64,000 nt of DNA from Lysobacter sp. (GTDB lineage: Bacteria; Pseudomonadota; Gammaproteobacteria; Xanthomonadales; Xanthomonadaceae): NCBI GenBank assembly GCA_013141175.1, contig JABFRN010000001.1:496001-560000 (forward strand), given 5' to 3'. Below, in pieces: positions 48,365 through 57,585 of the stretch. A program made the position numbers and the translations under genes. Under the pieces are notes generated by a model, which saw only the letters and a list, made by a program, of their open reading frames with translations, was not told the origin of the DNA and ran no database searches. Numbering within the stretch: position 1 is the stretch's first letter; each line of letters begins with the position of its first letter.

Positions 48365-50221
48365 CTAAGCCACCTTCTCGCGTTGTTCGACGGGACGGAC
48401 ACAGCCCGCGATGGCATCGGCGATGAAGCGCGCGGTGATCGGCGTGCCGTCGTAGTGCAGCACCGCGATCAATCGCGCCGGATCGATCCCGAACTCGTTG
48501 ACCAGCAGGCTGCGCAATTGACCATCGCGGTTCTGTTCGATCACGAACACGGATTCGTGCGCATCGATGAATTCGCGCACCGATTCCGGGAACGGGAACG
48601 CGCGCACCCGCAGCGTATCCAGCGGGATGTCCTGATCGTGCAGGCGCTCGATGGCTTCCTGCATCGCCGGGCTGGTCGAACCGAAATAGATCGCACCGAA
48701 CTTCGATGGCAGCTCGGTTCGCGACACGACCGGTTGCGGAACGAGATTCTTCGCGGTGTCGAATTTGCGCAGCAATCGCTGCATGTTGTAGACGTAGTCC
48801 GGGCCGCGCTCGGAATACTGCGCCTGCGGGTTGCGCGAGGTGCCCCGGGTGAAATACGCGCCCTTGTCCGGATGCGTGCCCGGGTAGGTGCGATACGGAA
48901 TGCCGTCGCCGTCGATGTCCTTGTAACGGGCGAATTCCTTGCCCGCTTCCAGCTCATCGCTGGTCAACACCTTGCCGCGATCGTAGCCGCGCTTGTCGTC
49001 CCATGCGAACGGCTCGCACAGCCGCTGGTTCATGCCGATATCGAGATCGGTCATCACGAAGATCGGGGTCTGCAGGCGGTCGGCCAGATCGAGCGCCGCT
49101 GCGGAAAACTCGAAACATTCGCGCGGATCTTCCGGGAACAGCAGCACGTGCTTGGTATCGCCGTGCGATGCGTACGCGGCGGCGAGAATGTCGGACTGCT
49201 GCGTGCGCGTGGGCATGCCGGTCGATGGCCCGCCGCGCTGCACGTCGATGATGGTCACCGGAATCTCGGCGAAATACGCCAGGCCGATGAACTCGTTCAT
49301 CAGCGACACGCCGGGGCCCGATGTGGCGGTGAAGGCGCGCGCGCCGTTCCAGCCCGCGCCCACCACCATGCCGACCGAGGCGATCTCGTCTTCGGCCTGG
49401 ATCATCGCGTATCGCGCCTGCCCGTCGCTGTCGGTGCGGTATTTCTGGCAGTACTTCTGGAACGCTTCGGCGACCGACGACGATGGCGTGATCGGATACC
49501 ACGCGCACACCGTCGCGCCGCCGTAGACGCAGCCGAGTGCGGCGGCGGCATTGCCTTCGACGAAGATCCGGTTACCCACGGCATCGGCCTTGCGCACGCG
49601 CAGGCCGATCGGGCACGGCAGGTGTTTGAGCGCCCAGTCGCGGCCGAGATGCAGCGCCTCGATGTTCGGCTTGAGCAGCTTTTCCTTGCCCTTGTACTGT
49701 TCGGCGATCAGGGTCTCGATCGCGGGCACGTCCATATCCAGCAATGCGCTCAAGGCGCCGACGTACATGATGTTCTTGAACAGCTGGCGCTGGCGCGGAT
49801 CGCTGTAGGTGGTGTTGCAGATTTCGGTCAGCGGCACGCCGAGCACCTGGATATCGTCGCGGAACTTCGACTTCGGCATCGGCTTGCTGTTGTCGTAGAC
49901 GAGATAACCGCCGGGCTCGATTTCCCTGATGTCGTCGTCCCAGGTCTGCGGATTCATCGCCACCATCAGATCGACGCCACCGCGACGGCCCAGCCAACCG
50001 CGCTCGGTCACGCGCACTTCGTACCAGGTCGGCAGCCCCTGGATGTTCGAAGGAAAGATGTTGCGCGGGCTGACCGGCACGCCCATGCGCAGGATCGCCT
50101 TGGCGAAGAGTTCGTTGGCCGATGCCGAGCCGGAACCGTTGACGTTGGCGAATTTGACGACGAAATCGTTGATCGCCTGCAGCTGCGTCTGCTGCGGCTG
50201 CGTCGTGTGTGCGGGCGTCAT
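48365..50221 (-). CDS. korA: 2-oxoacid:ferredoxin oxidoreductase, fused gamma-alpha subunit
   Basis: 618 residues. The gamma domain is N-terminal (NVNGSGSASANELFAKAILR, GRRGGVDLMVAMNPQTWDDD, PGGYLVYDNS). The alpha domain has GNAAAALGCVYGGATVCAWY, PITPSSSVAEAF, TATSGPGVSLMNEFIGLAYF, DVQRGGPSTGMPTRTQQSDI and VTDLD-type segments (MTDLDIGMNQ). The ATG overlaps the stop of the preceding GltD-like gene (ATGA), so the oxidoreductase and its likely electron partner are translated together. Confidence 0.93.
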   Translation of the reverse strand: MTPAHTTQPQQTQLQAINDFVVKFANVNGSGSASANELFAKAILRMGVPVSPRNIFPSNIQGLPTWYEVRVTERGWLGRRGGVDLMVAMNPQTWDDDIREIEPGGYLVYDNSKPMPKSKFRDDIQVLGVPLTEICNTTYSDPRQRQLFKNIMYVGALSALLDMDVPAIETLIAEQYKGKEKLLKPNIEALHLGRDWALKHLPCPIGLRVRKADAVGNRIFVEGNAAAALGCVYGGATVCAWYPITPSSSVAEAFQKYCQKYRTDSDGQARYAMIQAEDEIASVGMVVGAGWNGARAFTATSGPGVSLMNEFIGLAYFAEIPVTIIDVQRGGPSTGMPTRTQQSDILAAAYASHGDTKHVLLFPEDPRECFEFSAAALDLADRLQTPIFVMTDLDIGMNQRLCEPFAWDDKRGYDRGKVLTSDELEAGKEFARYKDIDGDGIPYRTYPGTHPDKGAYFTRGTSRNPQAQYSERGPDYVYNMQRLLRKFDTAKNLVPQPVVSRTELPSKFGAIYFGSTSPAMQEAIERLHDQDIPLDTLRVRAFPFPESVREFIDAHESVFVIEQNRDGQLRSLLVNEFGIDPARLIAVLHYDGTPITARFIADAIAGCVRPVEQREKVA

Positions 50222-52110
50222 GCGGCCTCCTTCTTGGGCACGCTGCGGCAACCCGGCCCGGCCTGGGTTTCCTGCAGCAGGAATTTCTGCATGTCCCAGG
50301 CGCCGGTCGGGCAACGTTCGGCGCACAGCCCGCAGTGCAGGCAGACGTCTTCGTCCTTCACCATCACCCGCATCGTCTTGAGCGGATCGGACACGTACAG
50401 GTCCTGCGACAGGTTCACGGCCGGCGCGGTCAGCCGCTTGCGCAGGTCCTCTTCCTCGCCGTTGGCGGTGAAGGTGATGCAATCGGTCGGGCAGATATCG
50501 ACGCAGGCATCGCATTCGATGCATTTGTCCTTGACGAACACGGTCTGCACATCGCAGTTGAGGCAACGCTGGGCCTCTTTCCATGCGGTCGCGGGGTCGA
50601 ATCCCACCTCGACCTCCACCGACATGCTGTCCAGCTTCTTCGCCGCCTCCGACCATGGCACCGCGTAACGTTCGTCGGGCGAGACGCCGTTGTCGTAGCT
50701 CCACTCGTGGATGCCCATCTTCTGCGACATCAAGGTCACGCCCGGAGCGGGACGCTCGCTGGTGTCTTCGCCGCTCAGGCATTTGTCGATGCTGATCGCT
50801 GCGGCGTGGCCGTGCGCAACCGCCCAGATGATGTTCTTGGGTCCGAACGCGGCATCGCCGCCGAACAGGACGTTCGGCAGGGTGGACTGATGGGTGATCG
50901 TGTCGACCACCGGCATGCCCCATTCGTCGAAGGCGATGCCGACATCGCGTTCGATCCACGGAAACGCATTCTCCTGTCCCACCGCGATCAACACTTCGTC
51001 GCAGGGGAAGAATTCATCGGGCTCGCCGGTCGGCACCAGCTTGCGCCGGCCCTTGTCGTCGTACTGGGCGCGCACCTTCTCGAAGGTCATGCCGGTGAGT
51101 CGCCCGCTGGCGTGCTCGAAGCGCTTGGGCACGCGGAAATCGAGGATCGGAATACCTTCGTGCATCGCATCCTCTTTTTCCCACGGGCTGGCCTTCATCT
51201 CGTCGAAGCCCGAACGCACGATCACCTTCACGTCCGCGCCGCCGAGCCGGCGCGCGGAGCGGCAGCAGTCCATCGCGGTGTTGCCGCCGCCGAGCACGAG
51301 GACGCGCTTGCCGACCTTGGTGATGTGGCCGAAATACACGCTGGACAGCCAGTCCAGACCGACATGGATCTGCGCGGCGCCTTCGCTGCGCCCGGGCAGG
51401 TCCAGGTCGCGCCCGCGCGGCGCACCGCTGCCGACGAAGACCGCGTCGTAACCCTGCGACAGCAGGTCGCGCATCGATTCGATCCGGCGATTGCCGATGA
51501 ATTCGACGCCGAGATCGAGGATGTACCCGGTTTCCTCGTCGATGACCTGTTCCGGCAGGCGGAAGCGCGGCACCTGGGTGCGCATGAAGCCGCCCGGCTT
51601 GGGGTCGGCCTCGAAGACGGTGACGTGGTAACCGAGTGGCGCCAGATCGCGGGCGACGGTCAGCGACGATGGTCCGGCGCCGACGCAGGCGATGCGCTTG
51701 CCGTTCTTCTGCGCGGCCGGCGACGGCATACGGCCGTGGACATCGCCCTTGAAATCGGCGGCGACGCGCTTCAGCCGGCAGATCGCGACCGGCTCCGGTG
51801 CCTCGCCGTTGTTTTCCTCCACCCGCCCGCGCCGGCAGGCCGGCTCGCAGGGACGGTCGCAGGTGCGGCCCAGGATCCCGGGAAACACGTTGCTGCGCCA
51901 ATTCACCATGTAGGCATCGGCGTAGCGCCCTGCGGCGATCATTCGGATGTACTCGGGAACCGGAGTGTGTGCGGGACAGGCCCACTGGCAGTCGACGACC
52001 TTGTGGAAGGTGTCTGGATTGCGAATATCGGTCGACTTCACCGCGGTCCCCGCTGGCTGACTGACCGAAGGCGTCGGTCTTCGCTTGCATGCGGAGTCTA
52101 GACCCGACAT
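50218..52110 (-). CDS. GltD-like FAD/NAD(P) oxidoreductase with two ferredoxin clusters
   Basis: 630 residues. The N-terminal iron-sulfur segment has CQWACPAHTPVPEYIRMIAA and GRTCDRPCEPACRRG, as in the glutamate synthase small subunit. The FAD site is IACVGAGPSSLTVARDLAPL and the NAD(P) site VLVLGGGNTAMDCCRSARRL. The C-terminus adds two [4Fe-4S] motifs, CIECDACVDICP and CLHCGLCAERCP. Glutamate synthase itself is absent, and the next genes are korA and korB. It is therefore most likely the electron-transfer partner that links the ferredoxin-type oxidoreductase to NAD(P), a role inferred from context. Confidence 0.9.
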   Translation of the reverse strand: MSGLDSACKRRPTPSVSQPAGTAVKSTDIRNPDTFHKVVDCQWACPAHTPVPEYIRMIAAGRYADAYMVNWRSNVFPGILGRTCDRPCEPACRRGRVEENNGEAPEPVAICRLKRVAADFKGDVHGRMPSPAAQKNGKRIACVGAGPSSLTVARDLAPLGYHVTVFEADPKPGGFMRTQVPRFRLPEQVIDEETGYILDLGVEFIGNRRIESMRDLLSQGYDAVFVGSGAPRGRDLDLPGRSEGAAQIHVGLDWLSSVYFGHITKVGKRVLVLGGGNTAMDCCRSARRLGGADVKVIVRSGFDEMKASPWEKEDAMHEGIPILDFRVPKRFEHASGRLTGMTFEKVRAQYDDKGRRKLVPTGEPDEFFPCDEVLIAVGQENAFPWIERDVGIAFDEWGMPVVDTITHQSTLPNVLFGGDAAFGPKNIIWAVAHGHAAAISIDKCLSGEDTSERPAPGVTLMSQKMGIHEWSYDNGVSPDERYAVPWSEAAKKLDSMSVEVEVGFDPATAWKEAQRCLNCDVQTVFVKDKCIECDACVDICPTDCITFTANGEEEDLRKRLTAPAVNLSQDLYVSDPLKTMRVMVKDEDVCLHCGLCAERCPTGAWDMQKFLLQETQAGPGCRSVPKKEAA

Positions 52111-52465
52111 CGGCCCGCCGTCACTGGGGAGTCGACGACGTCATATCGATACTGGAACTGCGCTCACGCCGCGCGTTGCAGGGGTTACATACGATTTCAG
52201 TCGCGTTGGCCGCGATCGGCCACGGGCGTCTACGACTAACGTATGAGGCGCTGACACGACCCGCTATCGCATTGATCCGAATGAGATTCATTGGCGCGAT
52301 AGTGTCTGTCCCGGCGCTCGTCTCCATTCGTCGGCACGCCGGGGCTTGACATGGCGCCAAGCGGCGTGGTTCTCTTCGGTCATGACGCAGCGCAGCATCC
52401 ATCGCCCGCACCACATCACCGCACGCCGTGCGGTACGGGGCATTGCGATCGCGCAGAGCAAGCGT
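52111..52465. other. Divergent region upstream of the ilv operon
   Basis: 355 bases with no gene I can support. TTGACA occurs at 52346-52351 and could be a -35 box, but no good -10 follows at 17 bases, so the promoter is not assigned. It feeds the leader peptide that starts at 52466. Confidence 0.4.
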
Positions 52466-52552
52466 ATGGATACCGTCCTTCTGAACTTCGCGCTCGTCGC
52501 GGTCGTTCTTGTCGTCGTCGTACTTATTACCCCCTTCACAGGTGCGGGATAG
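52466..52552 (+). CDS. ilvL: Branched-chain amino acid leader peptide
   Basis: 28 codons: MDTVLLNFALVAVVLVVVVL then ITPFTGAG. Eight Val, five Leu and one Ile make half of the residues, with a run of four consecutive Val codons. It lies 116 bases before ilvD and is followed at once by a palindrome and a terminator, the standard layout of ribosome-mediated attenuation. Shortage of charged Val/Leu/Ile tRNA should stall the ribosome here and favour read-through. Confidence 0.85.
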   Translation: MDTVLLNFALVAVVLVVVVLITPFTGAG

Positions 52553-52572
52553 GGTTGAGCGACTGACAACCC

Positions 52573-52616
52573 GGGTTTCTAGAAACCCCCGCCCCTGAAG
52601 AAGGTGCGGGGGTTTT
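52573..52616 (+). terminator. ilv attenuator with antiterminator palindrome
   Basis: The terminator stem pairs AAACCCCCGC (52583-52592) with GCGGGGGTTT (52606-52615), then TTTTCGCTTTTT. It overlaps a perfect palindrome GGGTTTCTAGAAACCC (52573-52588), which uses the terminator's left arm and so can act as the alternative fold. Confidence 0.85.
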
Positions 52617-52667
52617 CGCTTTTTGAGCTTCCGTTTTTTTCAACGCAATCCAAGGAATTCGAAACAG

Positions 52668-54401
52668 ATGCACAGCGACGCGATCAAGACAGGCCCCGCA
52701 CGCGCCCCGGCGCGCGCCATGCTGCGCGCCACCGGACTGGACGATGCCGCCATCGCCAAGCCGCTCGTAGCGGTGATCCACACCTGGTCGGACGTGTCGC
52801 CCTGCAACATCACCCTGCGCGATCTGGCCCAGGACGCGCGTCGCGGCATCCTCGCCAATGGCGGCACGCCGATCGAATTCAATACGATCGCCGTGACCGA
52901 CGGCATCGCGATGGGCAGCGACGGCATGCGCGCTTCGCTGGCGTCGCGCGAGACCATCGCCGATTCGATCGAACTCGCGGTCACCGGTCATTGCCTCGAC
53001 GCGATGGTGCTGCTGGTCGGCTGCGACAAGACCATCCCGGCCGCAGCGATGGCGGCGGCGCGGCTGGATATCCCCACCGTGATCCTCTACGGCGGCACGA
53101 TCATGCCGGGCCGCTGCAAGTCGAAGGACGGCAGCGAACGCGCGCTGACCGTGCAGGATGTGTTCGAGGCGGTGGGCGCGCATTCCGCTGGCCGGATCGA
53201 CGACGCCGAACTGGGCGAGATCGAGCGCAAGGCCTGCCCCGGTGCCGGCGCCTGCGGCGGCCAGTTCACCGCGAACACGATGGCGATGGTGCTGACCTTC
53301 CTCGGCCTGTCGCCGTTGGGCGAGAACGACATCCCGGCGACGCATCCGGACAAAGCCAACGCCGCCGAACGCTGCGGCGCACTGGTGATGCAACTGCTGC
53401 GCGACGGCGGCCCGACGCCGCGCCAACTGCTGAGCCTGACCGCACTGCGCAATGCCGCGCGCGCGGTGTCGGCGACGGCGGGATCGACCAACGCCGCGCT
53501 GCATCTGCTGGCGATCGCGCACGAGGCCGGAGTGCGGTTCGATCTGGAGGAATTCGAAGCGGCGAGCGCCAATACCCCGGTGATCGCCGACCTGAAACCG
53601 GGTGGCCGCTACACGGCGGCGGAAATGTTCCAACAAGGCGGCACCGCACTGGTGGCGCAGGCACTGCAAACGGCCGGTCTGATCGAGGATATCCCTACGG
53701 TCGCCGGCCAAAGTTTTTTTGCGCTGGCGAACGCCGCGACCACCTCCCCCACGCAGGATGTCGTGCGCCCGGTCAGCGATCCGATCAAGCCGCGCGGCGG
53801 CTATTCGATCCTCTACGGCGATCTCGCGCCGGAAGGCTGCATCGTCAAACTCGCCGGCCACGGCCGCGAGAAGCACACCGGCCCGGCACGCGTGTTCGAC
53901 AGCGAGGAAGCCGCGTTCGCCGCTGTGCAGGCGCGCAGGATCCAGGCCGGCGACGTGGTCGTGATCCGCTTCGAAGGCCCTGCGGGCGGCCCGGGCATGC
54001 GCGAAATGCTCGCGGTCACCGCCGCGCTGGTCGGACAGGGGTTGAGCAATGACGTCGCCCTGCTCACCGACGGCCGCTTCAGCGGCGCGACCCACGGTTT
54101 CATGGTCGGCCACGTGTCCCCGGAAGCCGCGCACGGCGGTCCGATCGCGAAGCTGCGCGAAGGCGACATCGTGACCATCGACGCGACCACGCGCCGGCTC
54201 GATGTCGCCGCCGACCTGTCGTCGCGCAACGTCGCGCGGATCGCGCCGCGCGTGCGCCACGGCGTGCTCGCGAAGTACGCGCGCGATGTGCGTTCGGCAT
54301 CGCAGGGCGCGGTGACTTCGCCCGGGCTGCTGGACGACACGCGCCGCATCGATGCCGCGCTGACGACCGATGCGAACAGCGAAAAGACGGTGCCTGCCTG
54401 A
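52668..54401 (+). CDS. ilvD: Dihydroxy-acid dehydratase
   Basis: 577 residues. It dehydrates 2,3-dihydroxy acids to the 2-oxo acids of Val and Ile. Seen: [53 protein letters not shown] (cluster ligands), [17 protein letters not shown], and [20 protein letters not shown], all diagnostic of the IlvD/Edd family. AAGGA precedes the ATG at 52668 at a longish spacing; the in-frame ATG at 52623 is too early and overlaps the attenuator region. It is the first structural gene of the operon, under attenuation control. Confidence 0.97.
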   Translation: MHSDAIKTGPARAPARAMLRATGLDDAAIAKPLVAVIHTWSDVSPCNITLRDLAQDARRGILANGGTPIEFNTIAVTDGIAMGSDGMRASLASRETIADSIELAVTGHCLDAMVLLVGCDKTIPAAAMAAARLDIPTVILYGGTIMPGRCKSKDGSERALTVQDVFEAVGAHSAGRIDDAELGEIERKACPGAGACGGQFTANTMAMVLTFLGLSPLGENDIPATHPDKANAAERCGALVMQLLRDGGPTPRQLLSLTALRNAARAVSATAGSTNAALHLLAIAHEAGVRFDLEEFEAASANTPVIADLKPGGRYTAAEMFQQGGTALVAQALQTAGLIEDIPTVAGQSFFALANAATTSPTQDVVRPVSDPIKPRGGYSILYGDLAPEGCIVKLAGHGREKHTGPARVFDSEEAAFAAVQARRIQAGDVVVIRFEGPAGGPGMREMLAVTAALVGQGLSNDVALLTDGRFSGATHGFMVGHVSPEAAHGGPIAKLREGDIVTIDATTRRLDVAADLSSRNVARIAPRVRHGVLAKYARDVRSASQGAVTSPGLLDDTRRIDAALTTDANSEKTVPA

Positions 54402-54415
54402 CGAACAAGAAAACC

Positions 54416-54496
54416 GTCATCCCGAGCGAAGCGAGGGACCTGCTTTCAACCACCTCGAAAAATCAGCAACAGGTCCCTCGCTTCGCTCGGGATGAC
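54416..54496. repeat. 27-bp perfect inverted repeat between ilvD and ilvC
   Basis: Arms at 54416-54442 and 54470-54496 are exact reverse complements over 27 bases (start GTCATCCCGAGCGAAGCGAG, remaining bases GGACCTG), with a 27-nt spacer. The result is a very stable stem-loop inside the operon transcript. It is not followed by a T-run, so it is not a simple terminator. It resembles insertion of a dispersed repeat family. Confidence 0.9.
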
Positions 54497-54535
54497 AAGA
54501 ACAAAATTTCTCTCCAACACTACGGAATCCAAATC

Positions 54536-55573
54536 ATGAACACCTCCACAAAACCACAGATCGCAGTCATCGGTTACGGCAGCCAGGGCCGCGCGCATGC
54601 GCTCAACCTCCGCGATTCCGGTTTCGATGTCGTCGTCGGTCTGCGCCCGGGCGGCCCGACCGAAGTCAAGGCGCTCGCCGACGGATTCATGGTGAAAACG
54701 CCTGCGGAAGCGGCGGCCAATGCCGATCTGGTCGCGGTGCTCACGCCCGACATGGTGCAGAAGAAGCTCTACAACGACGTGCTGGCCGCGAACATGAAAC
54801 AGGGCGCCTGCCTGATGTTCGCGCATGGTCTGAACGTGCATTTCGGGATGATCTCGCCGCGCGCCGATCTGGACGTGGCGCTGGTCGCGCCGAAGGGCCC
54901 GGGCGCGCTGGTCCGCCGCGAATACGAAATCGGTCGCGGTGTGCCCTGCATCTACGCTGTGCACCAGAACCCCAGCGGTCGCGCCGAAGAGCTCGCGAAG
55001 CTCTATGCCGCCGGCCTCGGCGGCGCCCGCGCCAATCTGATCAAGACCACGTTCAAGGAAGAGACCGAAACCGATCTGTTCGGCGAACAGGCGGTGCTCT
55101 GCGGCGGCGCCAGCGCGCTGGTGCAGGCCGGTTTCGAGGTGTTGGTGGAAGCCGGCTATCAGCCCGAGATCGCGTACTACGAAGTGCTGCACGAACTGAA
55201 GCTGATCGTCGATCTGTTCTACGAAGGCGGCATCACCCGGATGCTCGAATTCGTGTCCGAGACCGCGCAGTACGGCGATTTCGTCAGCGGCCCGCGGATC
55301 ATCAACGCCGAGACCAAGGCGCGGATGAAGGACATCCTGAGCGAGATCCAGGACGGCACCTTCATCCAGCACTGGGTGGCCGAATACGACGCCGGCCTGC
55401 CGAACTACAAGAAATTCCAGCAGGCCGATCTCGACCACCCGATCGAGAAAGTCGGCAAGGAACTGCGCGCGAAGATGCTGTGGCTGCAGCAGAACGCACC
55501 GCAGGCCGCCGCAACGCCGGACGCAGCGCAAGCCGCGAAGCCGTCCACTCATCCGATGACAGAGACCGCCTGA
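54536..55573 (+). CDS. ilvC: Ketol-acid reductoisomerase (class I)
   Basis: 345 residues. It isomerises and reduces acetolactate or acetohydroxybutyrate with [25 protein letters not shown] opens the Rossmann fold. The loop [13 protein letters not shown] is where cofactor preference is set; [20 protein letters not shown] and [20 protein letters not shown] hold the metal-binding Asp and Glu. The last 30 residues (an Ala/Gln-rich tail) are more variable. The ilvB start follows its stop without a gap. Confidence 0.97.
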   Translation: MNTSTKPQIAVIGYGSQGRAHALNLRDSGFDVVVGLRPGGPTEVKALADGFMVKTPAEAAANADLVAVLTPDMVQKKLYNDVLAANMKQGACLMFAHGLNVHFGMISPRADLDVALVAPKGPGALVRREYEIGRGVPCIYAVHQNPSGRAEELAKLYAAGLGGARANLIKTTFKEETETDLFGEQAVLCGGASALVQAGFEVLVEAGYQPEIAYYEVLHELKLIVDLFYEGGITRMLEFVSETAQYGDFVSGPRIINAETKARMKDILSEIQDGTFIQHWVAEYDAGLPNYKKFQQADLDHPIEKVGKELRAKMLWLQQNAPQAAATPDAAQAAKPSTHPMTETA

Positions 55574-57370
55574 ATGAACGGTGCCCGCTGGCTGGTGCAA
55601 GCACTGCTCGCGGAAGGCGTGGACACGCTGTTCGGGTATCCCGGTGGCGCGATCATGCCCTTCTACGATGCACTGCACGGATCGCAGCTCAAACACGTGC
55701 TGGTGCGGCACGAACAGGGCGCTGCGTTCGCGGCGAACGGCTATGCGCGCGCCAGCGGTCGGGTCGGCGTCTGCGTCGCGACCTCCGGTCCGGGCGCCTC
55801 GAACCTGGTCACCGGCATCGCCGATGCGATGCTGGACTCGGTGCCGATGGTCTGCATCACCGGGCAGGTGGGCACGCCGCTGATGGGCACCGATGCATTC
55901 CAGGAACTGGACGTGTTCGGCATGACCATGCCGATCGTCAAGCACAACTTCCTGCCGCGCAGCGTGGACGATCTGCCGAACGTCGTGCGTGAAGCCTTCC
56001 GGCTGGCGCGCGAAGGCCGCCCGGGTCCGGTGCTGATCGATCTGCCGAAAGACGTGCAGAACGCCGATGCCTCGCATCTGCCGGCGCACGTGCCGGCGAC
56101 GCTCGATCCGGTGCCGGGCGCGAGCGACGCAGCGCTGCATGCGGCGCTGGCGCAGCTGGCGCTGGCGCAGAAGCCGGTGATCTACGCGGGCGGCGGCATC
56201 GCCCTGGGCCATGCGGTCGACGCGTTCCGCGCGTTCGTCGATGCCACCCAGATCCCGACCGTGCTGACGCTCAAAGCTCTCGGCGCATTGCCGCATGCGC
56301 ATCCGCTGAACATGGGCATGCTCGGCATGCACGGCAACCGCGCCGCTAATCTGGCTGTGCACGAAAGCGATCTGCTGTTCGTGGTCGGTGCGCGCTTCGA
56401 CGACCGCGCCACCGGCAAACTCGCCGAATTCGCGCCGAGCGCGCGCGTGGTGCATCTGGATGTCGACGCCTGCGAGATCGGCAAGCTGCGGATGGCCGAT
56501 GCGCCGGTGCAGGGCGATCTCACGATCAGTCTGGAACGGATGCTGCCGGCGTCCGCCGCGCATCTGCACGGCCGGCACGGGGTGGCACGCCACGCGTGGC
56601 GCGATGCCTGCCTGCACGCCAAGCAGCAGTGCGCACCGCGCTACGACGCGCCCGGCGACCTGGTCTACGCACCGGCGCTGCTGCGGCGGCTGTCGGAACT
56701 GGCGCCCGAAGCCATCATCAGTTGCGACGTGGGCCAGCATCAGATGTGGGTCGCGCAGCACTGGCGTTTCGATCACCCGCGCAACCACCTCACCAGCGGT
56801 GCGCTCGGCGCGATGGGTTTCGGCCTGCCGGCGGCGATCGGCGCGCAGATGGTCAAACCCGAAGCGCAGGTGATCTGCGTCAGCGGCGATGGCTCGTTCC
56901 TGATGAACGTGCAGGAGCTGGCGACCGTGGCGCGCTACCGGTTGCCGGTGAAGATCGTGCTGCTCGACAACCAGGCGCTGGGCATGGTGCGGCAGTGGCA
57001 GGAGCTGTTCTTCGAGCGCCGCTATTCCGAAATCGACCTCAGCGACAACCCGGACTTCTGCGCGCTGGCGCTGGCCTTCGGCCTGCAGACGATGAAGGTC
57101 GATCGCGCCGCCGATGTCGAAGCCGCACTGCAGGCGCTGCTCGCCGCGCCCGGCCCGATGCTGCTGCACGTGGCCATCGACCAGACCGCGAACGTCTGGC
57201 CGCTGGTGCCGCCGAACCGCAACAACACCGAAATGCTCGATGCCGATGAAGCCTTCGTGCTGGTGCAGATCGCCGAACCCTTGATCACTTCACCTTCTCC
57301 TTCTCCTTCTCCCTCCCCGTCCACGAATACCGCAGGAGCCCTTCCCCAATGCGCTACCGACTCGATCTGA
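55574..57370 (+). CDS. ilvB: Acetolactate synthase large subunit
   Basis: 598 residues. ThDP enzyme forming acetolactate (Val/Leu) or acetohydroxybutyrate (Ile). Seen: TLFGYPGGAIMPFYDAL, VRHEQGAAFAANGYARASGR with the catalytic Glu, SGPGASNLVTGIADAMLDSV, and the ThDP/Mg motif GDGSFLMNVQELATVAR. The core resembles IlvG/IlvB (about 550-575 residues). The excess is a C-terminal tail, LITSPSPSPSPSPSTNTAG then ALPQCATDSI, encoded by a CTTCTC-type hexamer repeat. The tail overlaps the ilvM start by 22 bases. The small subunit is encoded next. Confidence 0.96.
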   Translation: MNGARWLVQALLAEGVDTLFGYPGGAIMPFYDALHGSQLKHVLVRHEQGAAFAANGYARASGRVGVCVATSGPGASNLVTGIADAMLDSVPMVCITGQVGTPLMGTDAFQELDVFGMTMPIVKHNFLPRSVDDLPNVVREAFRLAREGRPGPVLIDLPKDVQNADASHLPAHVPATLDPVPGASDAALHAALAQLALAQKPVIYAGGGIALGHAVDAFRAFVDATQIPTVLTLKALGALPHAHPLNMGMLGMHGNRAANLAVHESDLLFVVGARFDDRATGKLAEFAPSARVVHLDVDACEIGKLRMADAPVQGDLTISLERMLPASAAHLHGRHGVARHAWRDACLHAKQQCAPRYDAPGDLVYAPALLRRLSELAPEAIISCDVGQHQMWVAQHWRFDHPRNHLTSGALGAMGFGLPAAIGAQMVKPEAQVICVSGDGSFLMNVQELATVARYRLPVKIVLLDNQALGMVRQWQELFFERRYSEIDLSDNPDFCALALAFGLQTMKVDRAADVEAALQALLAAPGPMLLHVAIDQTANVWPLVPPNRNNTEMLDADEAFVLVQIAEPLITSPSPSPSPSPSTNTAGALPQCATDSI

Positions 57371-57585
57371 CCCTGCGCCAAGCCGAAGGTGCCTTGTCCC
57401 GTGTGCTCGGCACCGCCGAACGTCGCGGTTTCCGTCCGCTCGCGGTCGAAGGCGAAGCGCGCGCCGACGGCGACCGCTGGCATCTGCAGATGACCGTGGA
57501 AGGCGACCGCTCCGCCGAAGGTCTGCATCAACAGCTGTCGAAACTCTACGACTGCCTCGACGTGCAGGTGCAGCCATGTCTTTGA
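57349..57585 (+). CDS. ilvM: Acetolactate synthase small subunit, IlvM-like
   Basis: 78 residues, a single ACT-like domain: MRYRLDLTLRQAEGALSRVL, then RRGFRPLAVEGEARADGDRW and a C-terminal half with QLSKLYDCLDVQVQ. The short length matches IlvM (about 85) rather than IlvN/IlvH with two domains. It activates the large subunit and can mediate Val feedback. AGGAG lies about 9 nt before the ATG; the gene overlaps both neighbours. Confidence 0.9.
   Translation: MRYRLDLTLRQAEGALSRVLGTAERRGFRPLAVEGEARADGDRWHLQMTVEGDRSAEGLHQQLSKLYDCLDVQVQPCL

Noticed and set aside
52346-52380. TTGACA as the ilv promoter
   Set aside because: No acceptable -10 box follows at 16-18 bases, so it was not listed as a promoter.
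54416-54496. ilvD-ilvC inverted repeat considered as a terminator
   Set aside because: The arms are far apart (27-nt spacer) and no T-run follows; the operon continues without another obvious promoter.
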